Shown in pieces: positions 34,060 to 45,426 of a DNA stretch of 64,000 bases. Both the position numbers and the translations under genes were made by a program. The DNA is from Cladorrhinum sp. PSN259. Its lineage: Eukaryota; Ascomycota; Sordariomycetes; Sordariales; Podosporaceae. The stretch lies in NCBI GenBank assembly GCA_033725935.1, contig MU867082.1, positions 130,465 through 194,464 on the forward strand, in the 5' to 3' direction. The stretch's first letter is position 1. Every line of letters starts with the position of its first letter. The notes under the pieces were generated by a model. That model was not told where the DNA came from, did no database searches, and worked only from the letters and a program-made list of their open reading frames with translations.

Positions 34060-35183
34060 AGGAGTTGAAAGCTGCGTCATAGCAGCTTGGGGGATATAAT
34101 ATGGGAGAAGCGCCTAGGGCCTTCGGTTCAGGTTGACCGACGACATCCATAAGCAGGGCACGCCGTCTGTTTTGTCATGATCCTCTGGAAAAAGAAGATC
34201 GTCGCCAATTGCAGACTGCTTGATCCCTTTGCTCCTTTTTGGTGGCCCAGCGAGCGAGATTTTTGACGACAAAATCTTGGCAGTGGACAAACAGACAATG
34301 TTCCTCCCCTCAACGAATATGGTGGGTTGTGGTGCAGGATTATAAGCACCCGGCGGAGGATAAGATTAATTCTGAGGAGGATTTATTTTCCAATGTCGAT
34401 GGTCATCAACTGGCCCAACAATGCCAACTTAAACACATACATACACACATACATACACACATACAGACAAGACAAGACAAGACTAGACAAGATACATATC
34501 AAACACAGACACATGGAGTTTAGAGGACCAAATCATACAATTTATTCGCCCGCGGCGTCTGTCGTGTTCATCAGAGACACGGGTTATAAAGTTTGAACTA
34601 CTTGAGACCCTTTGGGGCATGGAACGTGCGTGTGCACCGGGTCAAGTGGCGCTTTGATTTGCAGCGGTCAATATTGCTTGTTGAGATGTGATGACGTGCC
34701 GGAACGGTCGGTGCATTGTGTGCGTTTGAAGCGGGTTCTTACTCAGCTAGTGTTTTCTGACTGAGATTGCAAATCGCATCTGATCAGAGTGACGATGCAT
34801 GTTTGAAAGGAGGATAATTTCTGCAGGCAATTTGTTGGGCTTTGAAGGGTTAAAACTGACGGGTACCTTACGCTTACAGTTGCCGAAGTCGGGGTTCACA
34901 GCGAGAAAGAAACACAGCGTTCTTTCCCGTTGAATTCAAGCAGACGCCGATTCGGGATTCTGGTCCGCGTGTCTGTTTTGAGGACCGATTCATCGGGCCT
35001 GCCGTTTGTGTGTGAAATTCTCAACCTTCACCTCAATTCTTTTTTTTTTTTTTTCCCTCTCTCGTCTCATCGTATTTTACCTACCTTACCCCTCACCTCT
35101 CTCTCTCTCTTCTTTTCTCCCTATTCTTGCCTTTTTGGTTCCGAAAAGGCTACCTTTTCTGACTAATTTGTAGACGGCTCGAT
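34060..35183. other. Intergenic region between OPI3 and NRAMP genes
   Basis: Both neighbours run rightward, so this region holds OPI3's 3' UTR and the NRAMP promoter. Tandem ACATACAC units lie at 34435-34465, followed by GACAA units to about 34487. A T-run (35040-35054) and CT-rich DNA lie just before the NRAMP start, as expected of a fungal promoter. No gene is seen. Confidence 0.5.
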
Positions 35184-37274
35184 ATGAATGGCCCCCCAAG
35201 GACCGACGAACAGCAGGATGAGGACGGACATAACCAGAGCCCTGCGCGATTCTCGAATGACTTGACGACAAACCAGGACCTCAATGGGATTTCGAACTCG
35301 AGGGCTTTGAGGAGGGAGGAGCCGCTTGCTTTGGTTAACGAAGAAGAAACGACAGAAAGTCGTGCTTTAGCCTGTGGCGGTGTAGATGGAGCAGGTCCTA
35401 AGGGGGCAGGCGCAGGATCAAAGTGGGTGCCGATGAGTAGCAGTTCTATAGCGGCTGGGAGTGGGTATGCTCCAGCAGGTCCGACTTCAGCTGCAGTTAC
35501 AGGCAGTGCAGCAGGTTGTGATGTACACCACCACGAAGGCGGGAGGATGGCGACCAGACTGAAAAAGATCAAGCATGCAATTGTCACCTTTGGCAAGTTT
35601 GTTGGGCCGGGGTTCATGGTTGCCGTTGCTTATAGTGAGTCTCTCTGCCTCACTCTCAGATCAAATTGGGAACAAAACAAGGTTACTGATACTGGAAAAC
35701 AGTTGATCCTGGAAATTACGCGACTGATGTGGCAGCTGGGGCTTCGTATCAGTACCGACTGCTCTTTATCGTCCTGCTGAGCAACATCTTTGCCATCTTC
35801 TTGCAGAGTTTGAGCATCAAGTTGGGCACAATCAGCGGACTGAACCTGGCAGAGGCGTGCAGGGCGTTCTTGCCGAGGTGGTTGAATTATGTTTTGTATG
35901 CGCTGGCTGAGATTGCTATTATCGCTACTGATATAGCTGAGGTATATGCTTTTCACCTGAATAAAAAAGACAAGAATGAGACTGATGTATCTATAGGTCA
36001 TCGGAACTGCCATTGCTATCAATTTACTGATACCGCAAATCCCCCTAGTAGCAGGCTGCGCCCTCTCAATCCTCGAAGTATTGCTCATCCTGCTCTTTTA
36101 CCGTCCCTCGGGATCAATGCGAGGCTTAAGAGCATTCGAATTTTTCGTCATGTTGCTCGTCTTGACAGTAGTCGTCTGCTTCTGCATACAGCTCTCACTC
36201 ATCAAGGACACAGCAGCGGGCGAGGTATTTCGGGGATACTTGCCCTCACGGTTTTTAGTCGAACAGACGGCTCTCTACCAAGCATGCGGGATTCTGGGAG
36301 CGACGGTGATGCCGCACAGCCTTTATCTCGGTTCCGGAATCGTGCAGGCTCGCTTGTATGACTATGACAACAAGTCGGGCTTGCTTCCGCCGGCGCCTGC
36401 GCCTACTCCCTGCGACAACGCTAGCAGTACGGGGAGTACTGAAGAAGACGAGAGAAAAAATTATATCCCCAGCTTGGCAGCTGTCAACCACTCGCTAAAG
36501 TATACCTATGCGGAATTGGCGATTTCGCTGTTTACTTTTGCCTTGTTTGTCAATTCTGCCATTTTGATCGTCGCTGGCGCCAGTCTGTACGATACGGCCG
36601 AGGCAGTTGATGCGGATCTGTTTGGGATACACAAGTTGCTCTCAACAAGTATTGCTCCCGCAGCTGGAACCATCTTTGCATTGGCATTATTGTTCTCTGG
36701 TGTCAGCGCAGGGATTGTATGTACGATTGCCGGGCAAATGGTTAGTGAGGGGGCACTGAGGTGGACTATTAGACCTTGGCTGAGGAGATTGATAACAAGG
36801 AGCATCAGTATCGTGCCCAGTATTATTATTGCCGCTGCAGTGGGGAGGGAAGGGTTGAATGCTGCGCTGAACGGGAGTCAGGTCGCGTTGAGTATCGTCT
36901 TGCCGTTTGTTACGGCCCCGTTGATTTTCTTTACCAGTTTGGATCGGTACATGATGGTTAGACCTGGGTTGGCCAGGTTTGGGGGGCATTATGGAGCTGA
37001 GAGGATGGGTGGTGATGATGATGATGGGGAGAGCGGGAGTGTTGAGGTTGTAAGAGACAGACCACTAAGAAGAGGAGGTGGTGGTGTGCTGAGTGGGTTA
37101 AACAGAAAGGCTAGGAAGTGGTTTAGGTTGCCGAGGTGTAATGGGTACGAGGAGAGGGTCGGGGCGGTGAAGATGGCGAACAGCTGGTGGGTTGCCAGCT
37201 TTGGGGTTTTGGTGTGGTTGATTATGACTGTTATGAATGTGGCGAACTTGGTGTTGTTGGGGAAGGATGATTGA
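35184..37274 (+). CDS. NRAMP-family divalent metal (manganese) transporter
   Basis: This is a proton-coupled Mn2+/Fe2+ importer of the Smf type. Exons 35184-35634, 35703-35941 and 35997-37274 give 655 residues. The first intron splits the codon just before the metal-binding motif and joins as YSIDPGNYATDVAAG, restoring the family's DPGN in helix 1; this fixes the acceptor at 35702. The helix 6 motif reads MPHSLYLGSGIVQARL, so both metal-site motifs are intact. The N-terminal 125 residues are a hydrophilic tail ending HHHEGGRMATRLKK. Eleven or so hydrophobic helices follow, with a loop at about 350-380 and an Arg-rich C-terminal loop (RDRPLRRGGGGVL) before the last helix. It converges with the FrnE-like gene with a 57-base gap. 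Confidence 0.95.
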
Positions 37275-37331
37275 TTGGGTCGTAGTCAATTTTTTTTTTT
37301 ATCTCGAGTAAGATTACACATACCACCTTCT

Positions 37332-38099
37332 TCATATTTGAGAAGAAGACGATTCCCTCCTAACCCGCTCAAACACGTCCTCCCAAGTACTCGACTCCTG
37401 CATACCACCAACCTGCCACCTCCCGTTTACAAGATAACTGGGCGCGGCCACCATGCCCATGCTATTTTTCGCCTTTTCACTTTCCGAATTTACTTGGTTT
37501 GTTTTTTCGTCCCCTTCGATTAGCCAACTTAGTCCTGCCGCCTCGGAGTCGAACAACTTGAGTTCGTACCCGATTTTGGCAAGGACCAGAGGGTCCGAGA
37601 TGTCGAGCCCCCGCTGGAAGTTGTAGTCGAAGAGGGCGTCTATCAACTCTGACTGTTTTTTCTTGTCGGCGGAGCAGAGGAGGATCAAGCGGTGCGAGTT
37701 CCGAGAGTTTCCGGTGGTGCCTCGCCAGGAGAAGTTAATGTCTACAGAGGGCTGGGAGCCGAGGACGGTCAGGCGGGAGAGGATCTGCGGGGCGCCGTGG
37801 GGCCCGTAGACCGTCGAGAGGAGGCGGTGCTTTGAGATGCCCTTTTCCGGCGCTCGGGGGTAGAGCATGAAGGGCGACCAGGTGAGGTTGAAGGTCGCGC
37901 CGCCGGGGTGGCGGGCAGCGTAAGAGGCCATGGCTGCGTCGAGCGTCTTTTTGCCGATGTAGCACCACGGACAGACCGTGTCTGAGATTACTTGGATGGT
38001 GAATGTGAATGGTTGCGAAGAGGTGGATGTTTTTGTGTTTGCCATGGTGATGTTGTTGTTGTTCCTGTTGTTGTTGTTGGCATCGGCGCGGGTGATCAT
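37332..38099 (-). CDS. DsbA/FrnE-like thioredoxin-fold protein
   Basis: This belongs to the DsbA-like FrnE group of thiol oxidoreductases or isomerases. One exon gives 255 residues from ATG 38099 (MITRADANNNN); a second ATG at 38045 (MANTKTSTSS) would give 237 and begins nearer the fold, so the start is unsettled. The redox motif is DTVCPWCYIGKKTLD (CPWC). It is followed by a helical insertion (GPHGAPQILSRL) and a cis-proline-type region near the C-terminus (MVAAPSYLVNGRWQVGGMQE). The length is normal. There is no signal peptide, so it is probably cytosolic. FrnE relatives act in oxidative-stress tolerance, but the substrate here is unknown. Its 3' end faces the NRAMP 3' end 57 bases away. 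Confidence 0.88.
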   Translation of the reverse strand: MITRADANNNNRNNNNITMANTKTSTSSQPFTFTIQVISDTVCPWCYIGKKTLDAAMASYAARHPGGATFNLTWSPFMLYPRAPEKGISKHRLLSTVYGPHGAPQILSRLTVLGSQPSVDINFSWRGTTGNSRNSHRLILLCSADKKKQSELIDALFDYNFQRGLDISDPLVLAKIGYELKLFDSEAAGLSWLIEGDEKTNQVNSESEKAKNSMGMVAAPSYLVNGRWQVGGMQESSTWEDVFERVRRESSSSQI

Positions 38100-38456
38100 G
38101 TTGAGGGCGTGTGTGTGTGTGTTGGTCGGGGAGGTTAAGTTTGTCTTTATTTCCCCACCCTCCTCTGGGGGAATTTTGAAGTAAACTTGATGTAGATTCC
38201 CTTCTTCTTTCTCTTGGATGCTTTTCTGGGAAGTGAATGAGAAGTGTGTAAGATGAGAGCAATTCTCTTTCTCTGCCTCTTCCTCGGTCAGCCAAATACA
38301 GAACCAAGTAAGCAAATAAATCCTGCAACTCGGATTTCCAAGCAATATATGTATATATAGATATAAAAGAGTAAGAAAGTTGAATGCAATATGCATCACG
38401 GGGAACAAATGAAATATATGTACAGCTCGTCCAACATAGATCTGGGAAACGGACCG

Positions 38457-38476
38457 CCCCCCCCCCCCCCCCCCCC
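38457..38476. repeat. Poly-C tract (20 bases)
   Basis: A pure C run on the plus strand, immediately followed by TTTT and then a CCA array. On the minus strand it is poly-G and can form a G-quadruplex. Confidence 0.85.
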
Positions 38477-39453
38477 TTTTTAAGGAACCACCACCACCAC
38501 CACCACCACCACCACCACCATCACCACGACGATCAGCCCTCCCTACCCATCCACCCAACGACGACCGGCCCTCGGCATCCTTTGATCATGTCAACCTTGC
38601 CAATGAATTATCAAAACGAGCCCAGCCCACCCAAAGACGTAATAAAAAAGCAGGGTGTAGTAGGGCAATGTACGGATCCGTACTCCAGCCGTCAAAAAGA
38701 CCAGAGTAGAACTCGTCTCCACTTCTGACCAAGAGAGAGTCAATGTCCGGGTTTAAATGATTACTGATCAAAAAAACTTAACAGGAAAAAATGCCTGAAA
38801 CGAACCACACACACACACACACACACACACATAAACACGAACCCTCTCTCTCTATTATTACCATACGCCGTAACGACGATAATAATAAACTGTCATCATC
38901 ATCTGCTAATCGTATATGCAAGAAACCCAACGCCCCCACATGTACCATACATGACTTTTACTAGCTGGGAAGAGTAAAAAAATACAATACAATACGACTG
39001 TACTGTACTGTGCTGGGAAATTCCGTCGCCAAGTTTTGTGTTTTATTTTCTTGATTAGTAAACATCCCTTTTTTCCCCCCAACCAAGCTTTCTTTCATGT
39101 AAACAAGTAAGTGTATTATGTATAGTAATCCCTAATAATAGTAATACAAATAATAAAGGAGGATGGGACTCTCATAATTTAAAAGTGAAACCTCAAATAT
39201 TCCATCCCCCCCCCTCCCCCCCCCTTTCAAAGCGTATCCAAGGGTGATCTCTAAAACAAAAATGTTCTATAATTCCATCATGGGTGTGTGTACTGTAATA
39301 TAATCCAAGAATACCGAGTCAAGTAAAAGAAGGGCCTGCATAATATATGTACTCTACCTATCCAACCCCCCTTTTTTTATAAAAAAAAAATATAAAAAAA
39401 TAGGTTATCTTTACAGAGACTTAAATTGTGTGTGTGTGCGTGTGTGTGTTTTC

Positions 39454-39454
<1 letters not shown>

Positions 39455-39484
<30 letters not shown>
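39455..39484. repeat. Poly-A tract (30 bases)
   Basis: A pure A run next to GT units in the spacer downstream of the mannosidase gene. It has no target-site duplication or element body, so it is a simple repeat and not a retroelement tail. Confidence 0.8.
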
Positions 39485-39485
<1 letters not shown>

Positions 39486-39547
39486 GAAACAAAATCGCCA
39501 TGATCTAGCCTGATAATTCAACCTACCCAAGAAAAAACTATCACACT

Positions 39548-41524
39548 TTATTTAGGCCTCCTAAAAGGGTGGGCCTCCGTATTGAAAACATAGTCATCCA
39601 AACTGATGACATCAGGCGGGCTAAAGATCAAGTAAAAGTACTTTAGCGTTTCCGCCAGCCAAAAGCTCTCCATGGAATCCAACTTGTTCTTCGTCTCCTC
39701 CTCCCCCTTCCCAACAACCGTAACATCCCTCACGGCGCTAAAAGCCAACTCGGTCTCGGTATTCTTCCTGATGCCCTCCCACATCCTCCAAGCCAGATCC
39801 CTCAGCTCCTCCTTCCCCGTGATCCTGTACAAGACAAAAACGCTCTCGATGGCTTCCGGCCTCAAAATGTACCTCGAATCCTGCACCTTGGTGAAACCCT
39901 TTGGCAACTTGCCGCTGGCATCCTTGTTCTCCTTCTTCCACTTCTCTTCATCCCATTTACATTCCGAGTCAATACCACCACCATCATCATCGCCGTGACC
40001 GCAACCAACCAGTCCAAAAATCTCTGGCATGATCCCGCTCTCAAAAGCCCCGTAAGCCCATCCGCACCCTCTGGCCAGCTGCTCACCGACGAGGACATCC
40101 CCGTTTCTGCCCAGCATCTTGCCGCCCAGGGCAAACATCCCCCCGCTAAAACAAGTCAAATGCTGGGCCTCAAATGCCCGTTCTTTCTCTCCCTTGGAGT
40201 TGACATATAAATCCCCCACAAACAACAGTCCTCCTTTTCCTTCCTTGGGCGAGTCAGGAACCATGGGCCTAAACACCATTTCTTTTCTCAAAACCTCGCT
40301 CGCCCGCTTGTACATCCTCTCGTACCTCTTTCCTTCCTCGCTCTCGTTCCCCACCAGCGCAACCATCTTGATCAGGTACTCGTACAGACTATCAGCCAGA
40401 GCGCCCAGAGTGAACCCCCCCTCCTCCTTTACCGCCTCGTGCTGAAAATCAATCATCCTGGGCCAAATACCAGGCACCCTGGACTCCTCTTGGACTCGTT
40501 CAAAAAAATCAGTCACCCTCTCGACTTTTTCTCTGTACTTCGTGTCACCCGTCAGCTGCGACAACCGCGTAAACTCGAGCGCCAAACTGCCCATGGCCGC
40601 GCTCGGGTCGTTGTTCCCCGCCACGAGGTGTCCCGTCTTCGCCTTGCGAAAATCGAACCAAAAGGGCGGGATCCCGTTGGGCGTGTCGAACGACAGCAGC
40701 AGCATGTCGCCCAGCTCCTTTGCCTTTTGGAGCAGCGCGGGCTCCAGAGACAAGTCGTACGCCGAGACGAGCCCACCCAGGTGCCGGATGGTGGTTTCGA
40801 ACAGGTTGCAGGAAGTATCTTTTGTTTTTGAAAAATCAAGCTGCGAGGCAAAGTTTGCTGCGTGCTCAAAGGATAGGTTTGGTGTTGAGGAGGAGGAGTC
40901 GTCACCATCATTAGAGAGAGAAGAAGAAGAAGAGGAGGAAGTAAAATTCATAATGTACAGCGTGTCCAGAGCGTCGATCAAAGTGGCAGCCCACCCCCCA
41001 AAAGTAGTTTTGGGCTGTCCGGACACCGGCGCGAGTTCGTCGTACCCAAAGGCGTGTTGCACATAAGAGGACCACGACTTCTCAAAGGCACTTCTGATGG
41101 CCTGTTGGCGGGACGAGGCGAGGTCTGAGTGGACGTAATTCTTGAAAGAGTCATGTTGGATTTTGGACGGGTGAGGGATTGCTTTTGAAAAGACGCGGCG
41201 TGTTGAAGACGGGATCGGGTTGTGAGGTTTTACCGCTGTCCAGTCGAAGCTTGATGGTTTGAACGTGACTTTTTGTCGTAAAGATTGGGGGTTGGTATTA
41301 TCGCCGCCATTTTTGTTCTTTTGGGACTTTGATGCCGCTGCCTCTGCTGCCGCTGGGTGTTTTGATGATGATGATGATGATGATGGCGGTTGCTGATGAG
41401 GAAGAAGTCCGGTGAGGGGCGATGATGGGGCACCCTCAAATGCTTTGAAAAGAAACAGAAAAACCAAGTAAACAACGATTGCTATGACGAATAACCGTGC
41501 TAGACGGCGCCGAATTGTCATCAT
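39548..41524 (-). CDS. Class I alpha-1,2-mannosidase (GH47), type II membrane protein
   Basis: This calcium-dependent glycosidase trims alpha-1,2-linked mannose from N-glycans in the ER/Golgi. One exon gives 658 residues. The start chosen at 41524 (MMTIRRRLARLFVIAIVVYL) puts the signal-anchor helix right at the N-terminus; upstream frame has no good context. A Ser-rich stalk follows (QQPPSSSSSSSKHPAAAEAA). GH47 blocks in order are AFGYDELAPVSGQPKTTFGG, ATLIDALDTLYIMNF, ETTIRHLGGLVSAYDLS, FEAQHLTCFSGGMFALGGKM, YILRPEAIESVFVLYRITG, DSMESFWLAETLKYFYLIFS and the end VFNTEAHPFRRPK. The acidic catalytic residues (in RHLGG and LRPE neighbourhoods and ESFWLAET) and the C-terminal NTEAHP threonine that binds calcium are present. 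No missing part. Confidence 0.93.
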   Translation of the reverse strand: MMTIRRRLARLFVIAIVVYLVFLFLFKAFEGAPSSPLTGLLPHQQPPSSSSSSSKHPAAAEAAASKSQKNKNGGDNTNPQSLRQKVTFKPSSFDWTAVKPHNPIPSSTRRVFSKAIPHPSKIQHDSFKNYVHSDLASSRQQAIRSAFEKSWSSYVQHAFGYDELAPVSGQPKTTFGGWAATLIDALDTLYIMNFTSSSSSSSLSNDGDDSSSSTPNLSFEHAANFASQLDFSKTKDTSCNLFETTIRHLGGLVSAYDLSLEPALLQKAKELGDMLLLSFDTPNGIPPFWFDFRKAKTGHLVAGNNDPSAAMGSLALEFTRLSQLTGDTKYREKVERVTDFFERVQEESRVPGIWPRMIDFQHEAVKEEGGFTLGALADSLYEYLIKMVALVGNESEEGKRYERMYKRASEVLRKEMVFRPMVPDSPKEGKGGLLFVGDLYVNSKGEKERAFEAQHLTCFSGGMFALGGKMLGRNGDVLVGEQLARGCGWAYGAFESGIMPEIFGLVGCGHGDDDGGGIDSECKWDEEKWKKENKDASGKLPKGFTKVQDSRYILRPEAIESVFVLYRITGKEELRDLAWRMWEGIRKNTETELAFSAVRDVTVVGKGEEETKNKLDSMESFWLAETLKYFYLIFSPPDVISLDDYVFNTEAHPFRRPK

Positions 41525-42045
41525 GTCGACGGCGGCAAAATGTGAAACATGAAAACTGTTGATAAATGAAAAGTTTATATATATCTTTTGAAATGCATGT
41601 TTGTATGACCTGGCGACGTTGTGAGCGAATAGGAGAGGGCAGTGTCTGAGAAACCCAAGTCCCACAGAGGACCCATTCTGTTAGTTGTGCATCCCTGTAT
41701 TTTACGTATCACTAATAAAAAAACAGCCTGAAGAGGTGGTATTCTTACAATTGATAATCGCCCTGCTGCTGTTACTGCACCGAAGCGCGCGTCTGATGTG
41801 AGAGAACAAGTCAAATCTTGAGTTCCGAAACAGGTGTTCGTTCCTAGCGAGCTGGGATGAAACGGCGGTAACAATGCACCAATGAGTTGAGTGGTGGCAA
41901 CACTTCATGACCGAAATACGACCTGTCATAACTCCAGCTTATGCATCATTCATTGTATAAAAACTGAGAAAAATACCCATACAAATGCGCTATGTCTGTG
42001 AAACCCAAATATGCTTGTTCTCTTTTGTGACGAGAATCTCAATGT
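41525..42045. other. Spacer between mannosidase and MCM10
   Basis: Both neighbours run leftward, so this is the mannosidase promoter and the MCM10 3' UTR. A TATA-like TATATATC lies at 41576-41586, about 50-60 bases before the mannosidase start. I see no gene. Confidence 0.4.
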
Positions 42046-44019
42046 TCACCTTACAATAATCAAGTCATCGTCGTCGTTATCATCATCCAACATAACTCTC
42101 CTACGCGCTCTAGCCAAAGAAATGCTCTTGGGATCCCCAAGGCTTTCTCTTCCTGCTTCTCGAATCCCCTTTTCCGTCACGAATCGTGTCTTTTTCCTGA
42201 CTGGCGACTTGTCCCCTCTTGTTGGAATCTCAACAGAATTGGTTCTCGTTAAATTCGTCGACGAGGCAGCCGCAAGATCTGCCGCCGTCTTCCCGTCTAG
42301 CCGCTCCCCTTCCTTCATTCTCCCAAGTTTGGTCTTGAGAGCTGAACCCCATCCTAATGCCGTTGCTGTAGATGGCTTTAATGGTGCTGAAGCCGGTGCT
42401 GCCTTTTGACTCGAGTTGTAGTTGCTCACTGTCGAGCTGCTAGCCGAAGATTGCGGCCTCTTCCTCTTGACGGGGCCGAGATCGATCTTGGGAGCGTCAG
42501 TCCCGCGTCGGCCTGTCAAACCTAAAGCCTGGGAGTCGTACCTTCGGGGTCCATTTCCTAATCCTTCGCTAAAGCTCGCTGATACCGAGGTGTTTAATGA
42601 TGAAGAAGGCGCTGAACCTCCAAGACCCGCCGAAACGGATGAGCCAGATGCAGCATTTGAAGAGAAACTGCTTCCCATCGAGGGCTTTCCGCTGGTGGAT
42701 GATCTGTTGCTCAATGTTCGAGACATGTATTCTTTCCCTGCGCCGCCGCCCATGCTGCTCAACTGACGAGCAATGTCTCGTTCTTTTTCTTTTGCGGCCA
42801 ATCGTCGTTTAAGCGCTTCCTGTCGCTCCAGCCGGTCTGCGATGCCGTTTTCTCGCTCATCGTCTGGGTCAAGGCCACGGGTTCCGGAGCTGACGAAATA
42901 ACGACTTTGAGTGAAACGGTCGTATTTACCGGCATCGGTTTTCTCGTCCTTGTCCCTCATGTATGTTTCCTTGGAGTTGAACTTTTTTCGGGGTCCTCCT
43001 CCAAGGCCCGCCGTGTTGAGTTCCATGCGGCCACCTCGTGCTTTTCGGACTGCCTCATTGGTGTGAAACTCGCAGTATTCGGTACGACGTGCGTTGACCC
43101 AGCCGTTGCAAAGCGTCCCGTCCTTCTTGACGCTCTTGCAGTAACCGAGATCCCGAGCGCTGCCGATTTCGAGAATTGTATCCTCGTCCGAGTTGATTAC
43201 CAAGCCAAAGCGGTTTGTCGCTTCTCGACCTGGCGGAGGAGGCATAATTGTTGGGTTGAGGATGGCGATGACCGTCCCGGGTGTGAGTTTCCAGAATCGC
43301 TCAAAGCCGGAATTGAACAAAAAGAGCTCAATCTCGTACTGCAAATCCACAAGGGTGACGACCATGTACTTCCCACGATCTTGTTGAGGCTTGCCCTCGA
43401 CATTTGGTAGAGGACGATGGCTCCGAGGTTCGGACTTGCTAGCGATGATGGCAAAAACAACAATGTCTGACTCGATGTCAGGGAGAGACCAGTCGGGGGC
43501 TTTGACGTGTTTTAATAAATCTTTGAGGACATATGTCTTTTTGCCCGTAATGGCACGGGTGAGGATTTTGTGAGGAAGTATTCGCTTTGCGAGATGTAAT
43601 CCTGAATATGCTTCAAACGCTGCTGAGTCGGTGTCTGTGCTGGTGGTGAAAGATGATGTTACTGAAGGTATGTCGGATGAGTCGGCATTCGACTGTGCGC
43701 GTGGTCGTATGCTGATGCTGGGTTCTGTTATGCTGCGCTGTCCCATTCCCATCGAGGACAAAACCTGGGACCTCGAGAACTCTTCGCTTTTGTAAGCGAC
43801 CTCGGGTACATCTAGCGCCCTGGTCTTGTAGTCCTCCATTTCCTGACGCCCAACGGTGAATGACTTGCTTCGCGCCTGTTCAACCCTCTTCCTCTGCTCC
43901 TGACGGGCCGTTTCCTCAGTTCGCGCAGCTGCCAAACGCTCATTGAAACTTAATGGACGAGAAGCTTCTTGTCGAGGAGTCGGATAAGTCGGACTCCTTG
44001 CACGCCGTAAAATTCCAGC

Positions 44020-44056
<37 letters not shown>

Positions 44057-44634
44057 TGTGGTTGAGATGGCTCCTCAAACAATTTTCTCTGAAATGATGG
44101 CTTCTTCAACGACATGTCTGCTGCCTTCCGTCCCTTGTCGATTCCCAATAATACCCTTTTCGGTGATTCTTGAAGATTTGCCATGCTTTGCTGTTTCTTG
44201 ACGGGGGATGCAGCCACCTCGACATTGTTGTTGCGTGATAGTGGTGGCCTCTCTATCCTCTCCCTCGCCAGAGCCAACTTTGACTGGAAGGGGATCTCCC
44301 CCTTGGCAACGCCTCCACCATCCTCGGGTATTGAGTCTGAAGCAGCGGCGGCCCTCTTTGCTTTTTGGAGCTTCCGTAGTTTCAATTGATGCTGAATTTC
44401 CTGCAGTTTGAGCTGCAAGGTTACTTCGTCATCTTCGTCGTCAAACATGTCTTCGTCTTCGTCTTCGTCGAAGGCTCCACCTCCTAGTGCTGGTTGGGAC
44501 CTGGATGTTCTGAGCTTTGAAGACGGGGATGGTGATGGGGATGCGCGCTGAGCTAGCCGTCTCAACTTTTCGCGTCCGCCTGGAGTGCTCATGAGGACCT
44601 CGTGGGGTGACCTCGGAGGCCATTGGGCTGCCAT
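42046..44634 (-). CDS. mcm10: MCM10 DNA replication initiation factor
   Basis: MCM10 helps activate the CMG helicase and recruits DNA polymerase alpha at origins. One uninterrupted exon gives 862 residues starting MAAQWPPRSPHEVLMSTPGG. An N-terminal acidic and helical segment (VTLQLKLQEIQHQLKLRKLQ) is followed by a polyglutamine run (residues about 195-207). The central OB-fold reads VKAPDWSLPDIESDIVVFAI and KYMVVTLVDLQYEIELFLFN. The zinc finger covers about 497-524 (GYCKSVKKDGTLCNGWVNAR, then TEYCEFH), the CCCH arrangement typical of Mcm10. The C-terminal third is Ser-rich, with a basic end. The length is close to other filamentous-fungal MCM10 proteins. It is divergent from the RNase H2B gene, and the shared promoter has a cell-cycle box at 45228. 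Confidence 0.93.
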
Positions 44635-45426
44635 GTCTGGGGGGTATGATGCAACTAGCGACTCAGTGGAGGGGGAGGGGATGTGCAGCCCCGCTGTAGG
44701 GCTTGAACGTGGTGAGGCCCAAGAATGTGATGAAAAAAAATGTGAGATTGTTTACAGAATTGAGGTTCCCAGGCTCCCAATCGTCCGAATACAGGATTAT
44801 GCTGCTGTGCTGTACAGGATACAAGGGGGGGTCCCGCTCTCTCTCAGCCAATTAACCAATTACAAGTAGTGTGCAACGTGGATGACATGTTCGGCGGTAC
44901 CATGCAGTTGGACGAAAATAGCCGTTTCAGGGCAGGAGGGATAATTCCTTGAATTTTTATTTGTAGTTTCCGGATGATGTTATTGTGGTCGGGTCGAACT
45001 CGAAAAAGACAAAAAAGACGATAGGTAAGGCGCAAACTGACAATTGCGTTGCAGTTGGGTGTTGTCGATAAGGGAATGGGAAAACACAGGGCAGCCTCCG
45101 GGCAGCCGTAAAAACCGTTGCGAAATGGGAAAAGAACGATTGCGCGCATCACAACGCGGCTTAGAGGGTCGCAAAAGTTAAATCAGCTTGCGCTGTGACC
45201 CCTGCTTAGTTTCACAAGCGCACCGCGACGCGTCAAAGTCGCGTCTGTCAATTTACAGGGGTTCTTTTTAGTTGATGCTTCCCGCTAAGGAAGAACATCA
45301 CGGTATCACCACCAAAAAACTGATGATCAACATTTGCAATTTCAGGAGGTTTAAGCATCTTAATAGAAAGCCAATGCGCTTGTGAAGACCAATTGAGTTC
45401 TGCGAATAACTTCAATATTGCAAGAA
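44635..45426. promoter_or_regulatory. Divergent promoter of MCM10 and RNase H2 subunit B
   Basis: A 792-base shared promoter between two DNA-replication genes. It contains a perfect MluI cell-cycle box at 45228-45233, flanked by further CGCG cores (GCGACGCGTC, then GTCGCGTC at 45239-45246). Two CCAAT boxes lie 8 bases apart (44848 and 44856), about 215 bases upstream of MCM10. MBF-type factors bind ACGCGT in fungi, and HAP complexes bind CCAAT. Confidence 0.65.
45228..45233. promoter_or_regulatory. MluI cell-cycle box (ACGCGT)
   Basis: A palindromic ACGCGT 194 bases upstream of the RNase H2B start and 594 upstream of MCM10. This is the core site of the MBF (Mbp1/Swi6-type) G1/S factor in fungi. 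Confidence 0.6.

Larger units (their letters stand above)
38100..39547. other. Repeat-rich intergenic region
   Basis: This 1.4-kb stretch lies between the FrnE-like start and the mannosidase 3' end (both leftward). It is unusually dense in simple repeats: a 20-base C run (38457-38476), a CCA array (38488-38520), a CA run (38806-38830), GT units (39427-39450) and a 30-base A run (39455-39484). The A run sits about 90 bases past the mannosidase stop codon on its strand (T-rich there). No gene is seen. Confidence 0.55.

Noticed and set aside
39455..39484. Poly-A run as a retroelement tail
   Set aside because: There is no element body, no target-site duplication and a GT repeat directly beside it, so it is a simple repeat.
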